A stretch of DNA of 64,000 bases, from NCBI GenBank assembly GCA_964482405.1, contig CAYZXH010000001.1, forward strand, positions 7,122 to 71,121. Reading direction: 5' to 3'. Below are positions 37,521 through 45,517 of this stretch, one piece after another. The stretch is from Zestomicrobium sp964482405 (lineage in GTDB: Archaea; Thermoproteota; Thermoprotei_A; Sulfolobales; NBVN01). Within the stretch, counting starts at the first letter, position 1; every line of letters starts with the position of its first letter. The notes below the pieces were generated by a model that saw only the letters and a program-made list of their open reading frames with translations, had not been told where the DNA came from and searched no databases. Both the position numbers and the translations under genes were made by a program.

Positions 37521-37874
37521 TAAGTCACCTCAATATAATCACGAGTTAAGGGTTAATAAATTTCAGTTTATTTTTATTTCGTAACTCAGAAAACGTTTTT
37601 ACACGTATATAATATTTTTATATAGACTCAATTTGCTTTTAATGAAAAAAGTTTAAAGATACCCAGAATATGCAGCTCTTTATTTCTCAAAAACCTATTT
37701 CTTGCAAGTGGGTACTCTGAAAAATATTTAGAAATCACTAGAACTTTACGAGACTCTAACGTAACCTTGCAGGAAATAACCCACGTTTCAAAAGACGCTA
37801 ATATATAACTCATTATCTAGTGAAGGCTTCCTCTTTAGGATAGGGAGCTCATGCCTCGTATACTCGCTTACGTC
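37521..37874. other. 354-bp intergenic region with protease promoter
   Basis: AT-rich spacer between the protease start and the end of the SDR gene (both minus strand). A TATA-like ATTTATTAAC lies at about 37551-37562 on the minus strand, near the expected distance from the protease start. A 61-codon minus-strand frame (37628-37813) shows no ribosome binding site and no recognisable protein features. I see no RNA gene here. Confidence 0.5.
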
Positions 37875-38870
37875 TTACAGGAATCCGTTATCTCTATACC
37901 ATTTTATCGTTTCCTCAAGTCCTCTTCTTAAGTCATACTGAGGTCTATAACCTAGTTCTTTCTGAGCTTTACTTATGCTATATGCTCTATGTGTTGTTAC
38001 AGCGTCTACTATAGACCTCCTGAGTATTAGGTTTTCACCGCCTCTCAACCTATCATAGATCTCTGTAAATATTAGCAGGAACTTGGCTATCCTAGGACCT
38101 AGCTTTATTTTCGGGGGTTCCTTACTGAGTAGGTGTGATAGTATCTCATATACTTCTTTATAGGTATATGCTCTCTCATCACTTATTATGTAGGTCTGGC
38201 TTACCGAGACCTCGGGTTTTTCTAGGATTAGTGTGAATCCTTGAACTACGTCTCTTACGTGAGCAAACTGGACTAGGTACTCACCGCCTCCAATCATGAA
38301 TTTAGATAAGATGCCTCCCTTAGCTAAGGTCATTATGAACCAGTAAGAGACGTCATCCACGTTTCTAGGGCCGTACATGCCTGAGGGTCTTACGATAGTG
38401 TATTCAAGACCTGAGCTACTTAATTCCCTCACTACCTGCTCAGCTAGTAGCTTAGACTTCCCGTACTCGAATTGAGGATTTGGAGGAGTGTTCTCGTCTC
38501 CTGGAGGATCTCTCACAGGACCTATAGCTTCGGTAGAACTACAGTAGATGAATCTCCTAACCCCAGACTTAAGAGCTGCTTGAGCGAGTGCGCGGGTGCC
38601 CTCAACGTTCACTAACCAATACATCTTCTTAGAACCCGTGAAGGTATAGTACGCTGCTAGGTGAATGACTGCGTCAACCCCCCTAACTGCTTGAGGTAAC
38701 GTATCGTGCTTGATTAAGTCACCGTAAGCTACCTCAACACCTAAGCTCCTTAAGTAATCTGCCTTTCTTAAATCCCTGACCATCCCCCTAACAACATACC
38801 CTCTACTAACTAATTCCTCGATTAGGTAAGTTCCTAAAAAGCCTGAAGCTCCAGTCACTAATATCTTCAC
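37875..38870 (-). CDS. NAD-dependent epimerase/dehydratase (extended SDR)
   Basis: About 331 residues beginning MKILVTGASGFLGTYL, the glycine-rich NAD(P) motif. The active-site pair is seen as YGKSK (Tyr-x3-Lys, near residue 149), and the SSTEAIG strand with its Ser comes before it. The protein resembles the 3-beta-HSD/dihydroflavonol-reductase and HpnA-like branch of extended SDRs; a sugar-nucleotide or isoprenoid-linked substrate is possible. GGTG at 38877-38880 lies exactly 6 nt before GTG 38870, so this start is preferred over GTG 38879. It is monocistronic. The product cannot be named from sequence alone. Confidence 0.85.
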   Translation of the reverse strand: MKILVTGASGFLGTYLIEELVSRGYVVRGMVRDLRKADYLRSLGVEVAYGDLIKHDTLPQAVRGVDAVIHLAAYYTFTGSKKMYWLVNVEGTRALAQAALKSGVRRFIYCSSTEAIGPVRDPPGDENTPPNPQFEYGKSKLLAEQVVRELSSSGLEYTIVRPSGMYGPRNVDDVSYWFIMTLAKGGILSKFMIGGGEYLVQFAHVRDVVQGFTLILEKPEVSVSQTYIISDERAYTYKEVYEILSHLLSKEPPKIKLGPRIAKFLLIFTEIYDRLRGGENLILRRSIVDAVTTHRAYSISKAQKELGYRPQYDLRRGLEETIKWYRDNGFL

Positions 38871-38995
38871 ACACGCCACCTAGCACTAACTACTTTAAGC
38901 AAAAATAAAAACGTACTTAAGCTGACTCCTTCCGTCTTCTTTGAAAATTAAGTTTATATATCCTATGAACACATAAAATATTTGAGGGATTATTA

Positions 38996-39853
38996 ATGCC
39001 TACTCTCGAAGACCTAGGTACCACGTTATGGAATCAGTTAGTAGCTATGATTCCCGGAGTTATAGCGGCCATAATATGGATTATCTTAGGCGTGATAGTA
39101 GGCATCATAGTGGGGAGCATAGTCACTAAGATTCTCAGAAAGTACGTGGAGAGACCCTTATCAGTAACTCCTTTCGGGAAGACTCTCACTACGATGGGTC
39201 TTGAGTTCTCAGAACTTATAGGAGGTCTTACGAAAGCTTTCATAATATCTATTTCCCTAGTAGCCGCTATAAGCTACATACCCTTAGGCGGGGAGGTCGG
39301 GGAGCTAATATATAGCGTGGTATCCTACCTGCCTTACTTGATAGGCGGTATAGCGGTAATAACGTTAGGTTTAGTACTAGCTATCTCGCTAGCTAGGTAT
39401 ATAGGGTCATTATTGAGTACAGGCTTTAGTGAGACGTATAAATCCCTCGTAGCCTTAATAGAGAACCTACTGCTCGTAGGCTTAATAGCGATAGTTTTGA
39501 CAGTAGCCTTCACCCTACTCAAGCTACCGTCAACACTCATATACCCACTCCTAGTAGGTGTCACGGCAATAGCTATAGGTGTCATTATAGTCATAGAAGT
39601 ATTTAAGGCCATCACAGAAGCACACCCAGATTTCAGCAAACTCGCGCCCTTCCTGCAATTCATAATAGTGTTTGTGTTCGTGTTCGTCGGGCTTTCAGCG
39701 ATATTCAGTGAGTACTCAGTGGTGGGTGACGTACTCAGGTCGTTGTCTTTCGGCGTCATGATAGCGTTTGCGGTAATACTAATACCTGTAGCGTTCTACC
39801 TAGTTAAGAAAGTCTTAATAGAAGCTGAGAGAAGACCTAGTAAAGGAGAATAA
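38996..39853 (+). CDS. Membrane protein with MscS-associated conserved TM helices
   Basis: 285 residues and six to seven hydrophobic helices. The N-terminal LVAMIPGVIAAIIWIILGVIVGIIVGSIVTKILRK matches the conserved-TM-helix module that precedes some small mechanosensitive channels (PF05552-like). The MscS pore helix and beta domain are missing, so it is a stand-alone TM-helix protein. A role in sensing or conducting during osmotic change is inferred. Divergent from the SDR gene; an AT-rich 115-bp region with TATA-like TTTATAT separates them. Confidence 0.7.
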   Translation: MPTLEDLGTTLWNQLVAMIPGVIAAIIWIILGVIVGIIVGSIVTKILRKYVERPLSVTPFGKTLTTMGLEFSELIGGLTKAFIISISLVAAISYIPLGGEVGELIYSVVSYLPYLIGGIAVITLGLVLAISLARYIGSLLSTGFSETYKSLVALIENLLLVGLIAIVLTVAFTLLKLPSTLIYPLLVGVTAIAIGVIIVIEVFKAITEAHPDFSKLAPFLQFIIVFVFVFVGLSAIFSEYSVVGDVLRSLSFGVMIAFAVILIPVAFYLVKKVLIEAERRPSKGE

Positions 39854-39890
39854 ATCAGAATCAAAGCCTTTTTACTAAAAACGAACCTAC

Positions 39891-41339
39891 CTACACACCC
39901 CTCTTAACCCTGAAGTAGGACGTGTAGGTGAAGTAGCGAGGGATATACTCGCCATCGTATGGCTCGCGAGGAGTTCTGAGAAATGACTCACCAAGAGGAA
40001 CAACTCTATACACGCCTGCACTCGCCAACTTCCTCGTGTAGCAACTCGCTTTCCCCTCATAAACCCAGAGAGCTACTGTCTGAACCCTATCTACTCCTGC
40101 GTACCCCGTAGTTCTAGGTAATTCCTTAATGAGTTTAACGCACTCTATTAAATCATTAACTACTATTATCTCTAAGAATCTCTTTCTAGAGTGAAGATCA
40201 AGCGGTACCAGCCTCAACCCAGTAAATGAAGACTCGCTCTTACTCACGACTACCGTGTATGGATTACGGGGATCATCAGACCTAAATACCTTAGCTCCTT
40301 GAAACTCTAGAGCTTTTCTGAGGGTATTTAGGTTATAGAGCCAGCCCTCCGAAACCTCAATCTTGTGTGAACTTCCTAAAATATCTAGGTACTTACTAAC
40401 TTCCTTAGCTAGCTGAATCGCTCTCTCGTAATTCCCTATGAAGAGAGCCATAGTAGGCGAGCTACATAACTGCTGATCATACATTAAAACCTCCATAGCA
40501 AGAGCTTCGGAAACCTCACTTAAAGAACTACCTATTGAATCACCGTCAATAACCGCGACCCCGGTTAAGGGACCGTTAACGATTAACTTAGGCTTATGAG
40601 GATTCTCAGCCACAGCCCTATACACCAAGGTTCTACCAGGCTCGCCACCCCAATAATTCACTACTCCTAAAGGAGCTTCCTTAAGCAGGTATTCCAGTAC
40701 CTTACTATTATGACTCAAGTATGTTATTAAGAGAGCGTTACCTAAGACCAGTGCTTCATCACCTAAGTCTTCGAGGATTTTGAAGATTTCTTTAATGACG
40801 ATATAGTTAGTCAGTGAAGGTCTTAAGATGGTCAAGTTGTTAGTAATTAACGAAGTAATCGTAGGTATTAACGGTGGGATCACGGAATTACCTGAAGCTA
40901 TTATGAATGCAGGACCTGCAGGTAAGTTAGAGACGTACTCCCCTGGAGCAACCTCAACAAAATCGTCAAGACTTCCCACACCTCCTTCAAGACCTGAATT
41001 TATTAAGGAATCAATGTTTTCTTTCTTAAAAACTTCAGCGACAAACCTAAGATCTTCCTCAACCATTAACTCACTATATCCCGTGTTCCTCACCAGCTCT
41101 TTCTTCAAGACCTCGAGAGAGCCGCTCTCCAGCTTCTCAGTCCATGCCCTGCGAACACCCTCCAGTAACCTAACGCGTTTCTCGTGACCTAGACTCCTCA
41201 ACTCCTCCTGAATTGTCTTGGCTTGACTCAGATACTCTCTAAGCCAGCTTATCTTAGGCTCAAGATGCTTAAGAGGTTCCTCGACTTGATCAGCTGGTAC
41301 GCTCTCCTTGATTGGATGTAGGGGTTCTATGAGAATCAA
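39891..41339 (-). CDS. luxC: LuxC-like acyl-CoA/acyl-protein reductase
   Basis: 482 residues resembling the LuxC fatty acyl reductase family within the aldehyde dehydrogenase fold. Visible are LPAGPAFIIASGNSVIPPLIPTI (about 139-160), the cofactor-binding region, and MYDQQLCSSPT, whose Cys292 aligns with the catalytic cysteine region of LuxC (DQQ-CSSP pattern). LuxC reduces an acyl group, passed as a thioester from LuxE, to a long-chain aldehyde with NADPH. Its ATG overlaps the stop of the LuxE-like gene upstream by 4 bp, so the two-component reductase is made together. No luciferase (luxAB) or LuxD is seen, so it has no light-producing role here. Confidence 0.8.
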   Translation of the reverse strand: MILIEPLHPIKESVPADQVEEPLKHLEPKISWLREYLSQAKTIQEELRSLGHEKRVRLLEGVRRAWTEKLESGSLEVLKKELVRNTGYSELMVEEDLRFVAEVFKKENIDSLINSGLEGGVGSLDDFVEVAPGEYVSNLPAGPAFIIASGNSVIPPLIPTITSLITNNLTILRPSLTNYIVIKEIFKILEDLGDEALVLGNALLITYLSHNSKVLEYLLKEAPLGVVNYWGGEPGRTLVYRAVAENPHKPKLIVNGPLTGVAVIDGDSIGSSLSEVSEALAMEVLMYDQQLCSSPTMALFIGNYERAIQLAKEVSKYLDILGSSHKIEVSEGWLYNLNTLRKALEFQGAKVFRSDDPRNPYTVVVSKSESSFTGLRLVPLDLHSRKRFLEIIVVNDLIECVKLIKELPRTTGYAGVDRVQTVALWVYEGKASCYTRKLASAGVYRVVPLGESFLRTPREPYDGEYIPRYFTYTSYFRVKRGV

Positions 41340-42640
41340 GCAGCACTCCTCCTACTCATGAGTTCCTCGAGAGTCCCTCCACAAGCTCTCTGAAGATCCC
41401 ATCCCTCATCCTTAGTTAATCTTCTAACATAGATATACTCTTTACCGTAATACCTGCTCGACTCGACAAACTTCATGATATCTCCGGGGAGGAATACCTC
41501 AAGCCATGATATTGCTAGTGGGTCATAAATACCTAGAATACCTTCCTTACCAGGCTCTTCAACAAGCTTATAAGTCTTAGGATCAAGTAAGAAAACCTCC
41601 TGCAGGGGGTGAGGAATCTTATACATAAAGCCATACTTGTCTATGAGTGCCGTGAGGGTCTCGGTCATCCCTAAAACATCCATGAAGGGCGTGGGCGCTT
41701 CCCTACCGTCAAAATCCCTGGACTTAAAGAATTTTCTAGCGTTCTCGACTATGATATCATATGGTGGTAAATCCGTGAATCCCTTAGTACCGCCACCCGT
41801 GACTATTACCCCGCCTGTTCCGAGATCTACTGGCGGCACACCAATTAAAAACTTGCTAACAAGTCTCTTCAGTAGACTCATACCCTCGAATTGCTTCGTT
41901 AGTAAGTGCACGCCGGCAGGAGCTGTGAAAAGTAGTTTTGGTTCCTCCCTACTTTTAAGGAATTCCATTATAGACTTCTTATTAGGCACGAGCCTCTGCC
42001 ATTGAGACCCCTCACTAACCTCTTTTACTAAGTCCATCCCGTACAACAGCTTTATCTTCTTGCCTTGAAGAGCTAAATCAACGAACGCGACGAAGTTGAG
42101 CTTATTTCGTAACTCCCGCGCGGCCAGAAAGAGAGCTAATCCAGCACCCTCCCTCAACACGTTACCGTAAACGTACTCAAATAACAAAGTGTTAGCTCTA
42201 GTCATCATAGCTAACTCTAAGAAACTCCTATAAACCCTGACTGGACTGCTACTCGTAGTCCCGCTTGAGGAGAAAACAAAGCCTTCCTCATCAAAGTCCT
42301 CTATGAGGAATTTCCTGTATTCATCACCTCTCAACATGTCTGAAGGCACTGCTAACTTAATTAAATCCGTTAAATCTGCTGCGTCAGGATCTATCTCAAG
42401 CCTTTCTAGTAAGTCAGCGTAAAAACTGCTGTGCTTAACGAAAAACTTAAGAGAATCCCTTAACAGACTCCTTCTAAGACTCTTCAGATACTCCGATGAC
42501 TTACTGAATAACGAGCTATCTCCTGAAAGTTCCCATAATCTCTTAACGTAGGGGTCGTTGAAGAACTTGCTTCTCTGCGCTCCTGAATATATCTCTTCTA
42601 TAGTAGGTAGCTCGTTAGCCAAGTATCTAACACCACTCAA
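41336..42640 (-). CDS. luxE: LuxE-like acyl-protein synthetase
   Basis: 434 residues. The block FVFSSSGTTSSSPVRVYRS (about 121-139) is the ATP/AMP-binding loop of LuxE acyl-protein synthetases and related ANL enzymes, and MDVLGMTETLTALIDKYG further on is the A5-like motif. LuxE activates a fatty acid as acyl-AMP, loads it on its own cysteine and passes it to LuxC. In an archaeon, whose core lipids are isoprenoid ethers, the natural acid is unclear; a free fatty acid, an isoprenoid acid or a branched acid from amino-acid breakdown are options. First gene of the pair. Confidence 0.78.
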   Translation of the reverse strand: MSGVRYLANELPTIEEIYSGAQRSKFFNDPYVKRLWELSGDSSLFSKSSEYLKSLRRSLLRDSLKFFVKHSSFYADLLERLEIDPDAADLTDLIKLAVPSDMLRGDEYRKFLIEDFDEEGFVFSSSGTTSSSPVRVYRSFLELAMMTRANTLLFEYVYGNVLREGAGLALFLAARELRNKLNFVAFVDLALQGKKIKLLYGMDLVKEVSEGSQWQRLVPNKKSIMEFLKSREEPKLLFTAPAGVHLLTKQFEGMSLLKRLVSKFLIGVPPVDLGTGGVIVTGGGTKGFTDLPPYDIIVENARKFFKSRDFDGREAPTPFMDVLGMTETLTALIDKYGFMYKIPHPLQEVFLLDPKTYKLVEEPGKEGILGIYDPLAISWLEVFLPGDIMKFVESSRYYGKEYIYVRRLTKDEGWDLQRACGGTLEELMSRRSAA

Positions 42641-42711
42641 TAGAAAACTATATAATAGCTTTTATTGTTTTGATCATACCCTTGACTTTGAAAGATCGTC
42701 CTGAATACACG

Positions 42712-43110
42712 TTAAGGAAACATCAGCATGCTGAAGAGTATTACGACGTAGAGCGGTAGCGAGATATCCATGCTGTACTCGATCACGGAACCCTCCATAA
42801 ACACCTCACCCCTAACCACACCGAAATTCAGTAGGGTGAGTACTATGAGCGCTCCTAAAACCTTAGATAGGAGCCGGAGCGGTAATGAAATCGGGTGTTC
42901 CCTAAGTAACGAATTCGCTAAGCCTATGCCGGTGAAGAGAGCGAAAGCAAGTAACCAGAGTATAGGTGTTTCGAGAACTTCAGTACCTGGGAGAATTTTA
43001 GAGAATAGAATTGGGAGTAGTATGACGTAAACGAAGTAATAAAACAAACCTATGAGAATCCCGACTACCACGGAACTCACCACTTTCTTAACCTTGCTTC
43101 CCTCACCCAC
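42712..43110 (-). CDS. Membrane protein, four helices
   Basis: 132 residues with about four hydrophobic segments (10-34, 46-64, 76-97, 110-131). No family is recognised. Its start touches the stop of the next gene upstream (shared position 43110), so it is the last of a three-gene run of small membrane proteins (42712-43825) that probably form one complex. Function unknown. Confidence 0.55.
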   Translation of the reverse strand: MGEGSKVKKVVSSVVVGILIGLFYYFVYVILLPILFSKILPGTEVLETPILWLLAFALFTGIGLANSLLREHPISLPLRLLSKVLGALIVLTLLNFGVVRGEVFMEGSVIEYSMDISLPLYVVILFSMLMFP

Positions 43111-43490
43111 TACCCAGCACCTCTGATCCTTAATTCAAGACGGTAAATTCCGGCGATCTTCAAGCTTATTAAGACTTCCGGGTATTCAGGAACCGAGCTA
43201 AAGTTGAGTATCATGTGCTTCGTTAGCGTAGTGTTTTTAGATAAGTCACCGAAGTATAGCGTGTTATTAAGTACCTCAAGCCTGACATCGTTTAAGGGTA
43301 CGGACCCCCTATACGTGATGCTGAATACCACTTTAACGTGTGTTTCATTAAGTTGCTCGTGTGAAGTCTTTAAATCTATTAAGTCGGGCTTACTCGTTAA
43401 CTCATAAACGAATATTATTGCCGGGGTTACTAATCCACTTAAGACTAGGAAAGCTACTAGACCTACCCCTAGCTTGAGGAGTGTGTTCAC
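43110..43490 (-). CDS. Membrane-anchored protein with extracellular beta domain
   Basis: 126 residues: an N-terminal membrane helix (about 8-30), then a domain of alternating strands (SYRGSVPLNDVRLEVLN, STVPEY-type patterns, about 45-125) likely facing outside. It reads like a small archaeal surface or assembly protein with an Ig-like fold. It overlaps the upstream gene by 4 bp. Function unknown. Confidence 0.55.
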   Translation of the reverse strand: MNTLLKLGVGLVAFLVLSGLVTPAIIFVYELTSKPDLIDLKTSHEQLNETHVKVVFSITYRGSVPLNDVRLEVLNNTLYFGDLSKNTTLTKHMILNFSSVPEYPEVLISLKIAGIYRLELRIRGAG

Positions 43491-43825
43491 TTCTTGATCT
43501 CCTCAGACTCCTTAGGTTTCTTTTCCTTAATGTAGAGAGCTTTGAAGAGGTCAACACCCTTCCCTAACAGTATTGAACCGGCCCATATCATTGCCCCGAG
43601 AAAGCCTAACTTAATAACTAGGTTCAGTAATTCGTAAACCGTGTTAGTGATAGATGTCTGCAAATCCCCTCCAGCAGGCAAGAGAGGCCTGTAATTAAGG
43701 TAAGCCTCGAAAGCTAGGAAAGCCCCGGAGACCACTATTAATACACCTGCTAAAAGTACCGCTACTCCTGTCACGAACGGAGTTTTACTCACCTCCATAA
43801 ACGTATCACCTAAGTAACTTATCAA
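43487..43825 (-). CDS. Membrane protein, two helices
   Basis: 112 residues with two hydrophobic helices (about 15-42 and 67-93) and a strongly charged C-terminal tail rich in Lys/Glu. It is the first gene of the run 43825-42712, 44 bp downstream of the next unit. No family recognised. The pattern of tiny, coupled membrane genes suggests subunits of one complex. Confidence 0.55.
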   Translation of the reverse strand: MISYLGDTFMEVSKTPFVTGVAVLLAGVLIVVSGAFLAFEAYLNYRPLLPAGGDLQTSITNTVYELLNLVIKLGFLGAMIWAGSILLGKGVDLFKALYIKEKKPKESEEIKK

Positions 43826-43868
43826 CTATAATTAATAAATGCGAGGTTTTGAAACCCTGTGGGAGCAC

Positions 43869-44222
43869 TCAGCTAAGCAACAACGCTATCTCACTCAACG
43901 CAATGAGTAGCGAGAGTATCAACGCTATTACTAGAACGATCATCTTAATGAATTTCTTTATTCTCTCGTTTCTTGCATGTCTGTTTAAGAGTAATAACGC
44001 GCCGCCGTAGAAATGAAGCATGGATAAGGCCGCAATTGCGATCCTCAAGAGCGGGAGCGTGTGAATTTTAGCTGAGGTAGCGTACGTGAGTCCTACTAAG
44101 CTGAGGATAGGGGAGATCATCCCGTAACCACTTAGTAAGTAAAGCACTAAACACAGCGCTAGAGGAATTGAAGTATACTCAACGATTCTAAGACAGAAGT
44201 ATGTTTCCCTAGCCCTACTCAT
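43869..44222 (-). CDS. Membrane protein, four helices, coupled to SagB-type nitroreductase
   Basis: 117 residues with four hydrophobic helices (about 11-30, 34-50, 56-75, 92-116). Its ATG overlaps the stop of the upstream nitroreductase gene by 4 bp. A flavoenzyme with a membrane anchor coupled to a small membrane protein suggests a membrane-bound redox unit, with this protein as a possible quinone-side or anchor subunit; that is inference from gene order. Confidence 0.55.
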   Translation of the reverse strand: MSRARETYFCLRIVEYTSIPLALCLVLYLLSGYGMISPILSLVGLTYATSAKIHTLPLLRIAIAALSMLHFYGGALLLLNRHARNERIKKFIKMIVLVIALILSLLIALSEIALLLS

Positions 44223-45013
44223 CTCCTCAACCTGGTGTAGAGGTCTTGAATCTCTCTGAAATCCGCTTTACGAGGACTTAGGGGGACCCCTACAGGGAAT
44301 ACGTATAGCGGGCGCTCATCGCGACGAGCATTAACTACCCTAGCCACCTCATCGTCGTAGAAAGCTCCTATAGCGACAGTCCCTAAACCTAGAGCCGTAC
44401 TCATCAAGTAAACGTTCTGTCCAACATGACCTACCTCGATGTGGACATACCTAATACCTCTCTCACCGTATCTCCACGTAGTCCTCTCGTAGATAGCACA
44501 TATCACTAAGCTTACCGGAGCCTCCCTAACCCAGTCCTGCCTCAGCGTAGCTTGCCACAAATCATTCCTGAAATCCCCGCTCTTAACAAGTCTTAACGAG
44601 TGCCTTCTATAATCATATTTATAAACCCCTGCCTCCACGTAACCACCGTCACCTAGGGAAACACCTCCCTCACCTATAACCACGTAAATTTCTAGAGGGT
44701 AGGTAGCTCCCGCGCTGGGGGCAGCTCTCCTAAGCCACCCGTCTACATCCTCAACCACACCTTGAGAAGCCCAGAGAATCATCGATAATTGCTCGATGGT
44801 TATGGGAGAATCCCTCCACTCCCTAACACTCTTTCTAAGAAGGATAGCTTCCTCAACAGTAACGACACTCATCTTTCTGGGGAGGGGGAGAAGCAACTCA
44901 CCACCCACGACTTCAACACCACCTAAATCTCCTTGGGGAGCATATAAAGAAAACAACACGTAAACAATAATTAAAACAGTAACTATCCATGACAAAGCGA
45001 AACCCAACCTCAC
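44219..45013 (-). CDS. SagB/ThcOx-type nitroreductase-family flavoprotein with N-terminal membrane anchor
   Basis: 264 residues. One hydrophobic helix (about 7-24) comes first, then a nitroreductase fold with the FMN-binding Arg stretch LLRKSVREWRDSPIT, LWASQGVV, RAAPSAGATYPLEIYV, GHVGQNVYLMSTALGLGTVAIGAFYDD and PVGVP. These are the motifs of the SagB-type dehydrogenases, which oxidise azolines in bacterial peptides, although stand-alone archaeal members exist with unknown substrates. No cyclodehydratase (YcaO) gene is nearby, so peptide modification is unlikely to be local. Its anchor is unusual for this family. Confidence 0.8.
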   Translation of the reverse strand: MRLGFALSWIVTVLIIVYVLFSLYAPQGDLGGVEVVGGELLLPLPRKMSVVTVEEAILLRKSVREWRDSPITIEQLSMILWASQGVVEDVDGWLRRAAPSAGATYPLEIYVVIGEGGVSLGDGGYVEAGVYKYDYRRHSLRLVKSGDFRNDLWQATLRQDWVREAPVSLVICAIYERTTWRYGERGIRYVHIEVGHVGQNVYLMSTALGLGTVAIGAFYDDEVARVVNARRDERPLYVFPVGVPLSPRKADFREIQDLYTRLRR

Positions 45014-45078
45014 TTAAAGACACCCCATTAATAACGAGTCCTACAACACTTATAACCAAGGTTTGAGCGTAAGATAAG

Positions 45079-45088
45079 CTTAAAAACC
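45079..45088 (+). promoter_or_regulatory. TATA box of 5S rRNA gene
   Basis: GCTTAAAAAC lies about 25 nt upstream of the 5S 5' end near 45107, the exact spacing expected for an archaeal promoter with transcription starting at or next to the mature end. Confidence 0.6.
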
Positions 45089-45106
45089 TTTTCACGCAAA
45101 AGATTA

Positions 45107-45233
45107 TGGCGGTCCCGGTCATAGCGGTCGGGAAACACCCGGACTCGTCAGATCCCGGAAGTTAAGCCGGCCGCGTTGAGAGGGCAGTGAGGTCCGCGAG
45201 GCCTCGCAGCCCTCTCAAACTGGGATCCGCCAC
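45107..45233 (+). rRNA. rrf: 5S ribosomal RNA
   Basis: About 127 nt. The 5' TGGCGGTCCCGGTCATAGCG and 3' GGGATCCGCCA pair to form helix I. The internal GGGAAACACCCGGACTCGTCAGATCCCGGAAGTTAAGCC is the conserved helix II/III and loop region of 5S rRNA. As is normal for crenarchaea it stands apart from the 16S-23S genes. Ends are estimated to within 2-3 nt. Confidence 0.93.
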
Positions 45234-45325
45234 TCCTAATCTTTCTCACACGTTATCTCCACGACTAAATGGAATTCACGCATGCAAGAATATTTTTAAG
45301 GTAGGTTATTATAGTAGTTATTGGT

Positions 45326-45414
45326 GCCGCCGTAGCTTAGCGGGCAGAGCGCCGGACTCATACGGCCCGTACTGGGATATCCGGAGGTCCGGGGTTCGAA
45401 TCCCCGCGGCGGCA
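45326..45414 (+). tRNA. tRNA-Met(CAT), elongator, with 16-nt intron
   Basis: The acceptor stem GCCGCCG pairs with CGGCGGC (45407-45413) before discriminator A. The anticodon stem is CCGGA/TCCGG, the loop CTCATA+A gives anticodon CAT (45359-45361), and the intron is 45363-45378 at the canonical 37/38 position. The mature length is 73 nt. The anticodon stem lacks the three G:C pairs next to the loop and starts with G1:C72, so it is an elongator rather than an initiator. The 3' CCA is not encoded. Confidence 0.92.
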
Positions 45415-45421
45415 CCTGAGT

Positions 45422-45508
45422 AGCCGGGTCGTCTAGCGGCCAAGGATGCGGGGCTCTGGTCCTCTGGGGAGTGCCCCCGTGACCGGGGTTCGAATCCCCG
45501 CCCGGCTA
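45422..45508 (+). tRNA. tRNA-Gln(CTG) with 14-nt intron
   Basis: Acceptor AGCCGGG (45422-45428) pairs with CCCGGCT (45501-45507), with discriminator A at 45508 followed by CCA (45509-45511), so the tail may be encoded. The anticodon stem CGGGG (45449-45453) pairs with CCCCG after removal of a 14-nt intron (45460-45473), giving the loop CTCTGG+C and anticodon CTG. It lies 7 bp after tRNA-Met, and the two are probably transcribed together. Confidence 0.9.
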
Positions 45509-45517
45509 CCAATTCTT

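Noticed and set aside
37628..37813. 61-codon minus-strand frame in the gap upstream of the S8 protease
   Set aside because: No ribosome binding site, AT-rich composition, no protein-like pattern; treated as chance.
45187..45512. Open frames on both strands across the 5S 3' end and the two tRNA genes
   Set aside because: They coincide with RNA genes whose structures are complete; shadows of GC-rich RNA sequence.
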